This document shows, in pieces, positions 46,610 to 55,192 of a stretch of DNA of 64,000 nt (positions are counted from its first letter, which is position 1; the number at the start of each line of letters is the position of its first letter). The DNA comes from Leucobacter soli. GTDB taxonomy: Bacteria > Actinomycetota > Actinomycetes > Actinomycetales > Microbacteriaceae. A model generated the notes under the pieces. That model made no database searches, was not told the origin of the DNA, and saw nothing but the letters and a program-made list of their open reading frames with translations. The stretch lies in the NCBI RefSeq assembly GCF_910593785.1, contig NZ_CAJVAP010000018.1, positions 1-64,000 of the forward strand, read 5' to 3'. The translations under genes and the position numbers were made by a program.

Positions 46610-48094
46610 TCAACCTCTCATTACAAAGGGGTCCGCGACTGGACCCTCATCGGTATTGATCCACACGCTCTTCAGGCGCGTGTACTCGTGCATCGATTCG
46701 ATGCCGTGCTCGATGCCGACCCCGGAGCTCTTGAAGCCCTGCCGGGGGGACATCGGGGACATGGCGCGATAGGTGTTGACCCAGATCGTGCCCGCGTCGA
46801 GCCTGCGCGCCATCCGGTGCGCGCGGGCCAGGTTCTGCGTCCAGACGCCGGCGGCGAGGCCGTACTCGGTGTCGTTCGCGAGACCGACCAGCTCGTCCTC
46901 GTGCTCGAACGGCATGATCGCGGCGACGGGGCCGAAGATCTCCTCGCGCACCACCCGCATGTCGTTGTCCACATCCGTGAGCACAGTCGGCGAGTAGAAG
47001 TAGCCGGGGAGCTCGAGCCCGTCGGGCCGCCCGCCGCCCGCGTGCACGGTCGCGCCCTCCTCTGCGCCGAGCTTCACGTAGGAGTCGACCTTCGCGAGCT
47101 GGTCGGCGAAGGCGAGCGGGCCGAGCTCGGTGTCGTCGCCGAGCGGATCGCCGATCCGGATCGATCGAGCCCGCTCCGTGACGCGCTCGAGCAGCTCGTC
47201 GTAGACCGCCTTGTGCGCGAACACGCGGCTGCCCGCGATGCAGGTCTGGCCCGCGGCGGCGTAGATGCCGGCGACCACGCCCATGGCGGCGTTCGCGACG
47301 TTCGCGTCGTCGAACACGATGTTCGGGCTCTTGCCCCCGAGCTCGAGCGTGCAGCCGATGAAGCGGGCGGCCGCCTCTGCGGCGATGCGCGACCCGGTCG
47401 CGGTCGAGCCGGTGAACGAGATCTTCGCGAGCGCCGGGTGGCTCACGAGCGGTGCGCCGGCCTCTCCGCCGAAGCCGGTGACGACGTTCACCGCGCCGGC
47501 GGGGAAGCCGGCCTCGTAGGCGAGCTCGGCGAGGCGGAGCACGGTGCGCGACGTGTACTCGCTCGGCTTGATGACGACCGTGTTGCCCGCGGCGAGCGCC
47601 GGGGCGATCTTCGAGGTCGTGAGCGTGAGGGGGGAGTTCCACGGAGTGATGGTGCCCACCACGCCCAGCGGCTCGCGCTGGGTGTAGTTCAGGATCTCGA
47701 GCGAGGTGGTCGGCACCTGCGCGCCCTGGATCTTGTCGGCCAGGCCCGCGTAATAGTAGTAGTACTCGGGCAGGGAGCGCATCTGGCCGCGCATCTCGCG
47801 CAGCAGCTTGCCGTTGTCGAGGCTCTCCATCATGGCGAGCTGGTCCGCGTTCTCACCGATCAGGTCGCCGAGGCGGCGCAGCAGGTGGCCGCGCTTGGTC
47901 GCGGTGAGCCCGGCCCACGCGGGCGAGGCGAAGGCGGCCTGCGCCGACGCGACCGCGCGATCCACGTCTTCGGCGGTGCCGCGGGCGGCCTCGTAGAGGA
48001 CCTCGAGCGTCGCGGGGTTGGTGCTCTCGAAGTAGGCGCCGTCGGCGGGGGCTGCGTGCTCCCCGCCGATGAAGTGGTCGAGGCGTTCGGTCAC
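46610..48094 (-). CDS. NAD(P)-dependent aldehyde dehydrogenase
   Basis: The 494-residue enzyme shows the ALDH superfamily cofactor and active-site motifs: TPWNSPL, VIKPSEYT, FTGSTATG, general-base Glu near 251 (LELGGKSP) and nucleophile Cys near 285 (AAGQTCIAGSR), then EEIFGPV and the C-terminal SPRQGFKSSG. The GTG start overlaps the stop of the hydrolase gene by four bases. Within the cluster it would oxidise the aldehyde left by ring opening, or succinate semialdehyde; which one cannot be decided. Confidence 0.93.
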   Translation of the reverse strand: MTERLDHFIGGEHAAPADGAYFESTNPATLEVLYEAARGTAEDVDRAVASAQAAFASPAWAGLTATKRGHLLRRLGDLIGENADQLAMMESLDNGKLLREMRGQMRSLPEYYYYYAGLADKIQGAQVPTTSLEILNYTQREPLGVVGTITPWNSPLTLTTSKIAPALAAGNTVVIKPSEYTSRTVLRLAELAYEAGFPAGAVNVVTGFGGEAGAPLVSHPALAKISFTGSTATGSRIAAEAAARFIGCTLELGGKSPNIVFDDANVANAAMGVVAGIYAAAGQTCIAGSRVFAHKAVYDELLERVTERARSIRIGDPLGDDTELGPLAFADQLAKVDSYVKLGAEEGATVHAGGGRPDGLELPGYFYSPTVLTDVDNDMRVVREEIFGPVAAIMPFEHEDELVGLANDTEYGLAAGVWTQNLARAHRMARRLDAGTIWVNTYRAMSPMSPRQGFKSSGVGIEHGIESMHEYTRLKSVWINTDEGPVADPFVMRG

Positions 48095-48846
48095 GGCCGC
48101 CCTCCTTCCGTTTCGTCGATGAATGAGATCAGGGCCGAGGCGAGCGCGGGCGCGTCCTCGACGGGCATCATGTGGCGGGTGCCGGGAACGATCACCGCGC
48201 GGCCGTCCGGGATCGCCTCGGCGAGGCGGCGGGACATCTCGGGCGTGGAGCCGGGGTCGTGCTCGCCCGTGATCGCGAGTGCCGGCGCGTGGATCCCGCC
48301 GAGTTCGGGGCCGATCTCGCGATCCCCGCGCACGAACACGGTGTAGGCGTGGAGGTACGACTCGATGTCGTTCGCGAGCAGGGTCGCCCGGGTCGCGTCG
48401 ATGATCCCCTGCGGCACCGACGTGGTGGCGGCCGGATACCAGCGCTCGATCGAGGCCTCGACTCCTTCGGCGAAGTCGACGCCGGCGGTCGCGAGCCGCG
48501 CTTCGACCTTCTCCGCCTCCTCCGGGGTGCGGCGGCAGACGGAATTGACGCTGGTGAGGGTGGCCACGCGCGCGGGGGCGAAGCGGGCGATGTGCTGCGC
48601 GATCAGTGCGCCGAGCGAGAACCCGACGAGGTGCACCGGCTCCGCCGGCATGCGGTCGAGCACGTCTGCGCCGAGCGTGGCGAGCGTTTGCGCCTCGCGC
48701 AGCGGGGGCTGCGCCCCGTGGCCGGGCAGGTCGAGCGCGAGGCACGGTCGGTCGGCGGACTCGAGCGACGCGATGAGGGGCGCCCACATGGCGCGGTCGA
48801 GTCCGACGCCGTGCAGCAGCACGACGGGGGTCGGTGAGTCGGGCAT
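48091..48846 (-). CDS. alpha/beta hydrolase (RutD/enol-lactonase-like)
   Basis: The 251-residue soluble hydrolase has oxyanion motif LLHGVGLDRAMW, LDLPGHG, the nucleophile elbow VGFSLGALIAQ with Ser at about 94, an Asp in ITGEHDPGSTP and a His in GTRHMMPVEDA. It is the size of 3-oxoadipate enol-lactonase, RutD and N-formylmaleamate deformylase. It probably cleaves an amide, formamide or lactone formed after ring opening. It sits between the DUF1185 genes and the aldehyde dehydrogenase, 11 bases from the former. Confidence 0.88.
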   Translation of the reverse strand: MPDSPTPVVLLHGVGLDRAMWAPLIASLESADRPCLALDLPGHGAQPPLREAQTLATLGADVLDRMPAEPVHLVGFSLGALIAQHIARFAPARVATLTSVNSVCRRTPEEAEKVEARLATAGVDFAEGVEASIERWYPAATTSVPQGIIDATRATLLANDIESYLHAYTVFVRGDREIGPELGGIHAPALAITGEHDPGSTPEMSRRLAEAIPDGRAVIVPGTRHMMPVEDAPALASALISFIDETEGGRP

Positions 48847-48857
48847 CGCGGCTCCCG

Positions 48858-49421
48858 TCAGTCCTCGCCGAGGGCGGCCAGCCGCTGCTGCGGGCGGCCC
48901 TGCGCGGCGCCGGCGAGCGCGACGAGGATCTCGTCCGCGTGCGGCGCGTCCGCGACGCGGGCCTCGACGCTCTGGTGGTGCGAGCGGATCCTCATGTCGG
49001 TGTAGTGCTTCAGCGGGATGTCGAAGGCGACGCCGGCGGGGCCGCGCTTCTCGACGGCGGGCAGCAGCGTGGTGGCGTTCGCCGCATTGCGGAAGTGGTC
49101 GCCGAAGCGGAGGTTGTGGATGATGCCCGAGCCGTGCTCGATCTCGCCGTTCAGGCCGACGATGGCGGCCTTGCCGTAGGCCTCGAGGGGGGCGCCGAGC
49201 GCCTCGATGACGCGGGGGGCGAGCAGCGCGCCGAGATCGGAGGCGATGGAGTTGATGCCGGGGAGCAGATCCTGGACGAAGCCCTGGCCCTTCCACGGGT
49301 TGTCGAACACCGCGCCGACGATGGCGACACGGGCGATCGGGTCGACGTCGCGGCCGCCCTCGAGGGCCGTCTCCTCGACGATGGTGAAGAGCTTGCGGTA
49401 GGTGAATGCTGCGGTGCTCAC
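48858..49421 (-). CDS. DUF1185 (amino acid synthesis family) protein A
   Basis: The 187-residue protein belongs to Pfam family AA_synth/DUF1185. Conserved segments are RKLFTIVEETALEGG, VAIVGAVFDNPWKGQGFVQDL, KAAIVGLNGEIEHGSGIIHN and DIPLKHYTDMRIRSHHQ. The family's activity is not established; members often come as pairs beside luciferase-like monooxygenases. The GTG start overlaps the stop of the paralogue just upstream by four bases. The pair may form a hetero-oligomer. Confidence 0.88.
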   Translation of the reverse strand: MSTAAFTYRKLFTIVEETALEGGRDVDPIARVAIVGAVFDNPWKGQGFVQDLLPGINSIASDLGALLAPRVIEALGAPLEAYGKAAIVGLNGEIEHGSGIIHNLRFGDHFRNAANATTLLPAVEKRGPAGVAFDIPLKHYTDMRIRSHHQSVEARVADAPHADEILVALAGAAQGRPQQRLAALGED

Positions 49422-50086
49422 AGGACGATCTCCTTCAGGATCTCGGAGGTGACGGGGCGATCGGTGGCCCGGTCGCCGATGCGGGCGAAGGGGCGGGGGC
49501 CGGTCGATGCTGCGGCGAGGACGGCGATCTCGCCGGGGTGCGGCGCATCGGCGAGGTTCGCCTCGATCGTCTGGTAGTAGTCGCGCGTCGCTGCGGCGGT
49601 CTTGTGCCACATCGGCACGCGCAGCAGTTCGCCGGCGTCGGCCCGGCCGTCGACGAAGCAGATGATCGAGGTGCCGCCGAGCGCCTCGCGCAGCAGGTTG
49701 CCGAAGTAGGGGGTGTGGATCAGCGCGCCGGCGTGCTCGAGCTCGCCCGCCGTGCCCACGAGCGCGGCCTTGCCGAACGCCTCGACCTGGTCGGCGCCGC
49801 CGAGCGCGTCGAGCAGGCGATCGCTGATCAGCTTCGCCAGCAGGGGGGCGACGCGCCGGGTCTCGGGCTGCAGGTCCTCGTCGGTGCCGGTTCCGGCCCA
49901 GGGGTTCCGGATGACCGCCGTGGTGACGGCTCGGCGGATCGCGGGGGCGCCCTCCCGAGGGATCTCCTCGGTCTGGGTGAAGATGCGGCGGAGGCCGGCG
50001 GCCCGGGCGATATCCCCGTAGTCGGTCAGCGATGACCGGGTGCTGAGGTCGGTCGTTCGCGCGGCGGGTTCGGCGGGGTTGTTCAT
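49418..50086 (-). CDS. DUF1185 (amino acid synthesis family) protein B
   Basis: The 222-residue paralogue of the next gene shares the same landmarks: RRIFTQTEEIPREG, AVIRNPWAGTGTDEDLQP, KAALVGTAGELEHAGALIHT and RVPMWHKTAAATRDYYQ. It has an extra N-terminal stretch of about 20 residues. AGGAG lies six bases before the ATG, and 36 bases separate it from the GntR gene. Divergence between A and B at the HYTDMR/WHKTAA block suggests they have separate roles. Confidence 0.88.
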   Translation of the reverse strand: MNNPAEPAARTTDLSTRSSLTDYGDIARAAGLRRIFTQTEEIPREGAPAIRRAVTTAVIRNPWAGTGTDEDLQPETRRVAPLLAKLISDRLLDALGGADQVEAFGKAALVGTAGELEHAGALIHTPYFGNLLREALGGTSIICFVDGRADAGELLRVPMWHKTAAATRDYYQTIEANLADAPHPGEIAVLAAASTGPRPFARIGDRATDRPVTSEILKEIVL

Positions 50087-50122
50087 CGGTGGCTCCTGAT
50101 GCCTGGTGATCGTGTGAAGGGA

Positions 50123-50815
50123 CTATGCGTCGTCGGACTCGGCGAAGGCCGCGATGGTGGCGGACTCCCGGGTCCTCGAGATGTGGCGACGGGTGGTGAG
50201 TTCTGCGAAGAGCGGATCCTTCGACTGGATGGCGAGGAGGATCTGCCGGTGCTCGTCCATGGACGCGTCGAGGCGGCCCGGGAGGGAGAGCGTCTGCGTG
50301 ACGATGCGATGGTAGGCGAGCTGGTTCATCAGCAGCTCGTAGTGCTCGCCGAGCTTGCGGTTGTCGGCGCCGGTGACGAGCGTGCGGTGGAAGTCGTGGA
50401 CCAGGGTGGCGTAGGCGGTCCGGTCTCCGGCACGCACCGCTTCGCGCTCGTTCTCGACGTTGTGCGCGAGACTGCGCAGCTCGGGCACGTCGCCGCGGCG
50501 GGCGAGCAGGCTCGCAGCGAGGCCCTCGAGCGACTCCTTGAGCTCGAAGAGCTCGAAGATCTCCTTGCGCGTGGGCTTGCGGACGAACGTCCCGACGCGC
50601 GGGCGGATCTCGACGAGACCCTCGCGCTCCAGCTGCTTGAGCGCCTCCCGGATCGGGGTGCGGCTGACCGCGAACTCTTCGGCGAGGGCGGTCTCCGCGA
50701 GGAGTTCGCCCGGCAGGGCCGTGCCGCTGACGACGAGGCGGCGCAGCCGATCCAGCAGGGGCGCATCGGTTCCGGGCGTTGCCGGCTGCGTCGTGGTGGC
50801 CATGCTCTGTTGCAT
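50123..50815 (-). CDS. GntR-family regulator, FCD type
   Basis: The 230-residue regulator has an N-terminal winged helix (PGELLAETALAEEFAVSRTPIREALKQLEREGLVEIRPRVG) and a C-terminal FCD ligand-binding domain with metal-site His residues (LVHDFHRTLV and the RRHISR end). It heads the minus-strand operon. TACAGT lies six bases before the ATG, a leaderless layout, and palindromic TTGNATNCAA-like sites overlap both this start and the divergent one, so it likely represses itself and the divergent operon until a pathway ligand binds. Confidence 0.93.
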   Translation of the reverse strand: MQQSMATTTQPATPGTDAPLLDRLRRLVVSGTALPGELLAETALAEEFAVSRTPIREALKQLEREGLVEIRPRVGTFVRKPTRKEIFELFELKESLEGLAASLLARRGDVPELRSLAHNVENEREAVRAGDRTAYATLVHDFHRTLVTGADNRKLGEHYELLMNQLAYHRIVTQTLSLPGRLDASMDEHRQILLAIQSKDPLFAELTTRRHISRTRESATIAAFAESDDA

Positions 50816-50839
50816 ACATCAACTGTAATTTGTATACGA
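50810..50839. promoter_or_regulatory. putative GntR operators and promoter of the minus-strand operon
   Basis: Two half-palindromic sites, TTGCATACAT (50810-50819, over the GntR start codon) and TTGTATACGA (50830-50839), flank the minus-strand -10 box (TACAGT, 50822-50827). Both resemble FCD-GntR operators of the TTGTATACAA kind. Confidence 0.55.
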
Positions 50840-50906
50840 CAGGAGCGCAAGCGCCGGCCGGTTGCGCGGTAGAAATTACTGAAAATTAGGCATTTTTGCG
50901 ATGGTG

Positions 50907-50948
50907 TTGACGATCTGCGGTGATCGAATTATGATCACTTGCATGCAA
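50907..50948 (+). promoter_or_regulatory. leaderless promoter with overlapping GntR-like operator
   Basis: TTGACG (50907-50912), a 17-base spacer and TATGAT (50930-50935) form a near-consensus sigma-70-type promoter. The ATG follows seven bases after the -10 box, so transcription should begin at or next to the start codon. The perfect palindrome TTGCATGCAA (50939-50948) covers this ATG and is the best operator candidate. Confidence 0.7.
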
Positions 50949-51902
50949 CATAACATCAAGGGCGCTGTGCAGAAGGCCTGGGAGGCCGCCTGGGATCGTG
51001 GCGAGGTCGACGCCTTCGACGAGATCCTCCATCCCGACTACCGGCGAGTCAGCACGCGATCCGGCCGGATCACCGACGCCGCCTCGCTCAAGCAGGAGAT
51101 CCTCGACGCCCGATCCGCGTTCCCGGATCTCGAGACGACGATCGACCGCATCGTCGTCGACGACGATGGAGAGAGCGCCGCCGTCTTCTGGCACTCCGTC
51201 GGCACCTTCGGCAACGACCTGAACGGCGTGCCCGCGACCGGCCGCCGCGTCGAAACCCGCGGGTCCAACCTGCTCGAGCTGCGCGACGGCAGGGTCGCGA
51301 GCGAGCAGGTGACCTGGGACCAGAGCGAGCTGCTCGCCGACGTCGGCGTCCCCTCGCTCCGCTCCGCGTTCGAGGAGGCGGCCGAGGAGGTCGTCGTCGA
51401 CGACCTGAGCGGCGTCCCGAGCATCGACGCGCTCAAGGCCTTCAACCGGCAGTTCATCACCGGAGTCACGGTGGTCACCACGATCGACGAGGAGGGCAAG
51501 CCGCGCGGGCTGGCCGCCAACTCGTACGCGTCGGTGTCGCTCGATCCGCCGCTCGTGCTGATCTGCGTGCAGAAGTCGACGTCGACGCACGCGCCGCTCT
51601 ACAAGGCGACGCACCTCGGCATCAACATCATGAGCGTCGAGCAGCGCGACACCGTCGGAGTCTTCGCCTCGCGCGAGCCCGACAAGTTCGCCCGGCTCGC
51701 CTGGCATCACGGCCCGGCGGGGAGCCCGCTCATCGACGGCTCCGCGGCCTCGATCGAGGCGGAGATCAAGGAGCGGTTCCTCACGAAGACGCACACCGTC
51801 TTCATCTCGAAGGTCACCCATGCGGAGGCCGCTGAGGTCGACGCCATGATCTACAAGGCCGGCAAGTTCTTCGACAGCTCAGAGCTCAGCGAGCTCCAGT
51901 AG
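50943..51902 (+). CDS. SnoaL-like domain fused to a flavin reductase
   Basis: The 319-residue protein joins an NTF2/SnoaL-like domain (residues about 1-135, with WEAAWDRGEVDAFDEILHPDYRR and LLELRDGRVASEQ) to an FMN-binding flavin reductase domain of the RutF/HpaC type (FNRQFITGVTVVTT, GLAANSYASVSLDPPLVLICV, NIMSV, GKFF). It would supply reduced flavin to the luciferase-like monooxygenase. The SnoaL domain may bind the ring substrate or product; that is inferred. The ATG at 50943 is set by the promoter; an upstream ATG at 50931 overlaps the -10 box. Confidence 0.9.
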   Translation: MQHNIKGAVQKAWEAAWDRGEVDAFDEILHPDYRRVSTRSGRITDAASLKQEILDARSAFPDLETTIDRIVVDDDGESAAVFWHSVGTFGNDLNGVPATGRRVETRGSNLLELRDGRVASEQVTWDQSELLADVGVPSLRSAFEEAAEEVVVDDLSGVPSIDALKAFNRQFITGVTVVTTIDEEGKPRGLAANSYASVSLDPPLVLICVQKSTSTHAPLYKATHLGINIMSVEQRDTVGVFASREPDKFARLAWHHGPAGSPLIDGSAASIEAEIKERFLTKTHTVFISKVTHAEAAEVDAMIYKAGKFFDSSELSELQ

Positions 51903-51971
51903 CCCCGACAGCCCTGCTGGCTCCATCATCTCCATCGGAAACGACTACGACACGAGGAAGTGCAGATTCGT

Positions 51972-53636
51972 ATGAGCGACAACGACACGCGCGACGAGGT
52001 CCATCACGCTCCGCCGCCCGCCCCGCACCTGGGCACCGAGAGCACCGAGACGGGGTTCCTCACCTCGTCGGTCACCGTCGCCGAGGCCGAGCGGCTGAAG
52101 CACAGGCCCGGCGCGGTGTTCTGGATCTCGATCGGACTCGTCATCGCATTCACCCTGTGGGCGATGATCTCGCCCGAGACGCTCGGCGGATCGATGACGG
52201 CCGCGATGAACTGGGCGGCGGCGAGCATCGGCTGGAGCTACCTGCTGGTCACGCTGGGCTGCATCATCCTGCTCGTCTATCTGGCGATGAGCCGTTTCGG
52301 CGGGATCCGCCTCGGCACCGATGAGGATCGGCCGGAGTTCAACACCTGGGCCTGGCTGGCCATGATCCTCTCGGCAGTCATGGGCATCGGCCTGATCAGC
52401 TACGGCGTCGCCGAGCCGATCTCCCACTTCGTGACCCCGCCGCACGGTCTCGCCGAGCCCGAGACGATGGACGCAGCCGTGCGCGCCATGCAGTTCTCGT
52501 ACTTCGACTGGGGCCCGCACGCCTGGGCCGTCTTCGGCGTCTTCGGCCTCGCGATCGCGTACTCGACCCACCGCCGCCACAACACCGGTCTGGTCTCGCC
52601 CATGCTGCGCCCGATCTTCGGCGACCTGGTCGACGGCTGGTTCGGCAAGATGATCGACATCTTCGCGATCATCGCGACGCTCTTCGGCACCACCACCTCG
52701 CTCGGTCTCGGAGCCTCCCAGATCATCGAGGGGATGTCGCAGGTGTTCGGTCTGCCGACCGGACTGTTCCCGCAGATCGTCATCATCGCCGTGATCACCG
52801 TGATGTTCACGCTCTCCGCCCTCTCGGGTGTGCACCGAGGCATCAAGTGGCTCAGCCAGATCACGATGCTGCTCTCCGCAGGGCTCGGCGTCTACGTGCT
52901 CTTCGCCGGCCCGACCAACTTCGTCTCGAACCTGTTCTTCCGCTCCGTCGGCCAGTACCTGAGCGACTTCTTCCAGGTCGCGCTGCTCACACCGGCGACT
53001 CCGGACGACGTCGCGTGGATGCAGTGGTGGACCTACTTCATGATGGCCTGGTGGCTGAGCTGGGGCGCCTTCGTCGGCGTGTTCCTCGCGAAGATCTCGA
53101 AGGGTCGCACGATCCGCCAGTTCGTCGCTGGCGTCATGGGGATCCCGAGCCTCGTGTTCTTCGCGTGGTTCACCATCATGGGCGGCTCCGCCATCAACTT
53201 CGACATGGAGCGCGGCGCCGGCATCGGCGCGCGGGCGGCGGAAGACGTGAACTCGGCGTTCTTCGCGCTGCTCGGCGAACTGCCGCTCACGACGCTCACC
53301 TCGATCATCGCGATCATCCTCGTCGTGCTCTACTTCGTCTCGGGCGCCGACGCGAACACCTTCGTGCTCAGCATGCTCTCCTCCCGCGGCACGCTCGAGC
53401 CCACGCGGCCGGTGCTCACGGTCTGGGGCGTTCTGACCGGCCTCTCGGCCGTCGCGATGCTCATCGTCGGCGGGCTCTCCGCGCTGCAGCAGGCGGCCAT
53501 GCTCTCGGCGCTGCCGTTCACGGTCATCGTCGCGCTGCTCGGTATCTCCCTCGTCAAAGAACTGCAGAAGGATCACCGATTCGTCGGCCTGCACACGGTC
53601 ACCCGGGACGAGATGGATCAGTTGATCAGCAGATAG
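51972..53636 (+). CDS. BCCT-family betaine/choline/carnitine-type transporter
   Basis: The 554-residue protein has about twelve transmembrane helices. The BCCT hallmark in helix 8 is WTYFMMAWWLSWGAFVGVFLAKISKGRTIRQF, including the WWxxW aromatic box that binds trimethylammonium groups in BetP. GIGLISYGVAEPISH marks the substrate-path helix. BCCT substrates are quaternary-ammonium zwitterions, so an N-methylated heterocyclic betaine would fit this island. The ATG is chosen over a GTG four codons upstream because of GAGGAAG about 12 bases before it; osmotic regulation domains are short or absent. Confidence 0.93.
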   Translation: MSDNDTRDEVHHAPPPAPHLGTESTETGFLTSSVTVAEAERLKHRPGAVFWISIGLVIAFTLWAMISPETLGGSMTAAMNWAAASIGWSYLLVTLGCIILLVYLAMSRFGGIRLGTDEDRPEFNTWAWLAMILSAVMGIGLISYGVAEPISHFVTPPHGLAEPETMDAAVRAMQFSYFDWGPHAWAVFGVFGLAIAYSTHRRHNTGLVSPMLRPIFGDLVDGWFGKMIDIFAIIATLFGTTTSLGLGASQIIEGMSQVFGLPTGLFPQIVIIAVITVMFTLSALSGVHRGIKWLSQITMLLSAGLGVYVLFAGPTNFVSNLFFRSVGQYLSDFFQVALLTPATPDDVAWMQWWTYFMMAWWLSWGAFVGVFLAKISKGRTIRQFVAGVMGIPSLVFFAWFTIMGGSAINFDMERGAGIGARAAEDVNSAFFALLGELPLTTLTSIIAIILVVLYFVSGADANTFVLSMLSSRGTLEPTRPVLTVWGVLTGLSAVAMLIVGGLSALQQAAMLSALPFTVIVALLGISLVKELQKDHRFVGLHTVTRDEMDQLISR

Positions 53637-53666
53637 TCGCCTTACGCGTACCGGTCGCCGACCGGG

Positions 53667-53705
53667 GGTGCACCCGTCCCGCGAGATCGGCGGGACGGGC
53701 GCACC
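53667..53705 (+). terminator. hairpin between the BCCT and NCS1 genes
   Basis: Arms of 16 bases (GGTGCACCCGTCCCGC and GCGGGACGGGCGCACC) pair with one mismatch around a seven-base loop. No T run follows, so partial termination or mRNA protection is more likely than a full stop. Confidence 0.55.
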
Positions 53706-53776
53706 GAGACCACTGAGCCGTTCGCGGCACCAGCACACCCAAGAGAAAGCCCATCCGAGTGAAAGCAGAGACATCG

Positions 53777-55192
53777 ATGTCCGACACGACCCCTGGAACT
53801 GCCGAGCCGCAGTACGGCACGTCGCTCACGCGAACGGAACCGTTCGCCACCGAGCACATCCCGGTCGCCGAACGCCACGGCCACCCCCGCCACCAGTTCA
53901 CCCTCTGGTTCGCAGCGAACATGGTGCTGGCGGTGATGGTCTCCGGCTTCTTCTCCTCGCTCTTCGGGCTCTCCGTGCTGCAGGGGCTCAGCGCCGTCGC
54001 CGTGGGGACGCTGCTCGGCGCCATCGTCATGGGCGTCCTGGCCGGCATCGGCACGAAGATGGGCGTGCCGCAGCAGGTGCAGGCCCGCGGGCCGATGGGC
54101 TACTTCGCGAACTTCGTGCCGATCGCGGTGCTCACCGTCATCTCGGCGATCGGGTGGACGGCCGTGAACACGGTGTTCGCGGTCATCGCCCTGCAGATGC
54201 TCGTCGACGTGCCGTTCTGGCTGGCCGCGGCGGTCATCTTCGTCGTCCAGGCGGTCTTCGCGATCTGGGGGCACAACCTGATCCACCTGATCAACAAGAT
54301 CGCCACCGTCGTGCTCGCGATCCTCTTCGCCGTCATCACCGTGCTCTCGATGCAGCAGGTGGACTTCGCCGTCGGCGTGAACCCGGAGGCGCCGTACTAC
54401 ATGGGCGAGGTGGCCGGCTGGATCACCTTCGCCGGCTTCTTCTTCGCCTACGTGATGACGTGGACGCCGTTCGCCTCCGACTTCTCGCGCTACCTGCCGC
54501 AGACCACTTCGCACGGCAAGGTGACCTTCTTCACGGCGACCGGCACCTTCGTCGCCATGATGTGGCTCGGCGGCATCGGCGTGCTCGTGTCGAGCTTCGC
54601 CGGCGAACTCGACGCGATTCCCGCGCTCGCCGAGCTCACCGGCTCGTGGGCGCCCGTCGCGATGCTCACCGTGGTCGTCTCGACGCTTCCGGTGAGCGCC
54701 ATGAACCTCTACGGCGGCTCGCTGTCGCTGCTCACGATCCGCATTCCCGTGAACCGGATCGTCGGCGTCGTGCTGATCGCGCTGATCAGCCTCGGGGTCA
54801 CGCTGCTCATGCAGACGAACCCCTACGGCAGCTTCTACGACTTCCTCAACATCCTCGCCTACCTGGTGGTGCCGTTCAGCACCGTGCTGCTGCTCGACTA
54901 CTACCTGCGGATGCGCAGTCTGGGCCACCTCGCGACCGAGGAGCTCTTCGACACGCGCCGCTCGGTCGAGTGGGGCTTCGTGGCCTGGGTCGTCGGCTGC
55001 GCCTTCTCGGCGCTGTTCTGGACCTCGACGCTCTTCACCGGCCCGCTCGCGAGCGCGTTCGCCGGGTTCGGGGACGTGTCGTTCGTGGCCGGCGCGCTCG
55101 CGGCGACGATCGCCTACGTCGCGCTTCGCCCGTTGCCCCCGCTCTCCTCGCTGCTCCGCGGCGGGCGGGATCGCGTCGAGGCGTCGGCATGA
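53777..55192 (+). CDS. NCS1-family nucleobase/heterocycle transporter
   Basis: The 471-residue protein has about twelve transmembrane helices and the pattern of NCS1 (cytosine, allantoin, hydantoin, nicotinamide-type) permeases: QFTLWFAANMVLAVMVSG, GTKMGVPQQVQARGPMGYF, the FAYVMTWTPFASDFSRYLP block and YDFLNILAYLVVPF. It imports small N-heterocycles by proton or sodium symport. I chose the ATG giving MSDTTPGT, six codons after a possible GTG. It overlaps the amidohydrolase gene by four bases. Confidence 0.9.
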   Translation: MSDTTPGTAEPQYGTSLTRTEPFATEHIPVAERHGHPRHQFTLWFAANMVLAVMVSGFFSSLFGLSVLQGLSAVAVGTLLGAIVMGVLAGIGTKMGVPQQVQARGPMGYFANFVPIAVLTVISAIGWTAVNTVFAVIALQMLVDVPFWLAAAVIFVVQAVFAIWGHNLIHLINKIATVVLAILFAVITVLSMQQVDFAVGVNPEAPYYMGEVAGWITFAGFFFAYVMTWTPFASDFSRYLPQTTSHGKVTFFTATGTFVAMMWLGGIGVLVSSFAGELDAIPALAELTGSWAPVAMLTVVVSTLPVSAMNLYGGSLSLLTIRIPVNRIVGVVLIALISLGVTLLMQTNPYGSFYDFLNILAYLVVPFSTVLLLDYYLRMRSLGHLATEELFDTRRSVEWGFVAWVVGCAFSALFWTSTLFTGPLASAFAGFGDVSFVAGALAATIAYVALRPLPPLSSLLRGGRDRVEASA

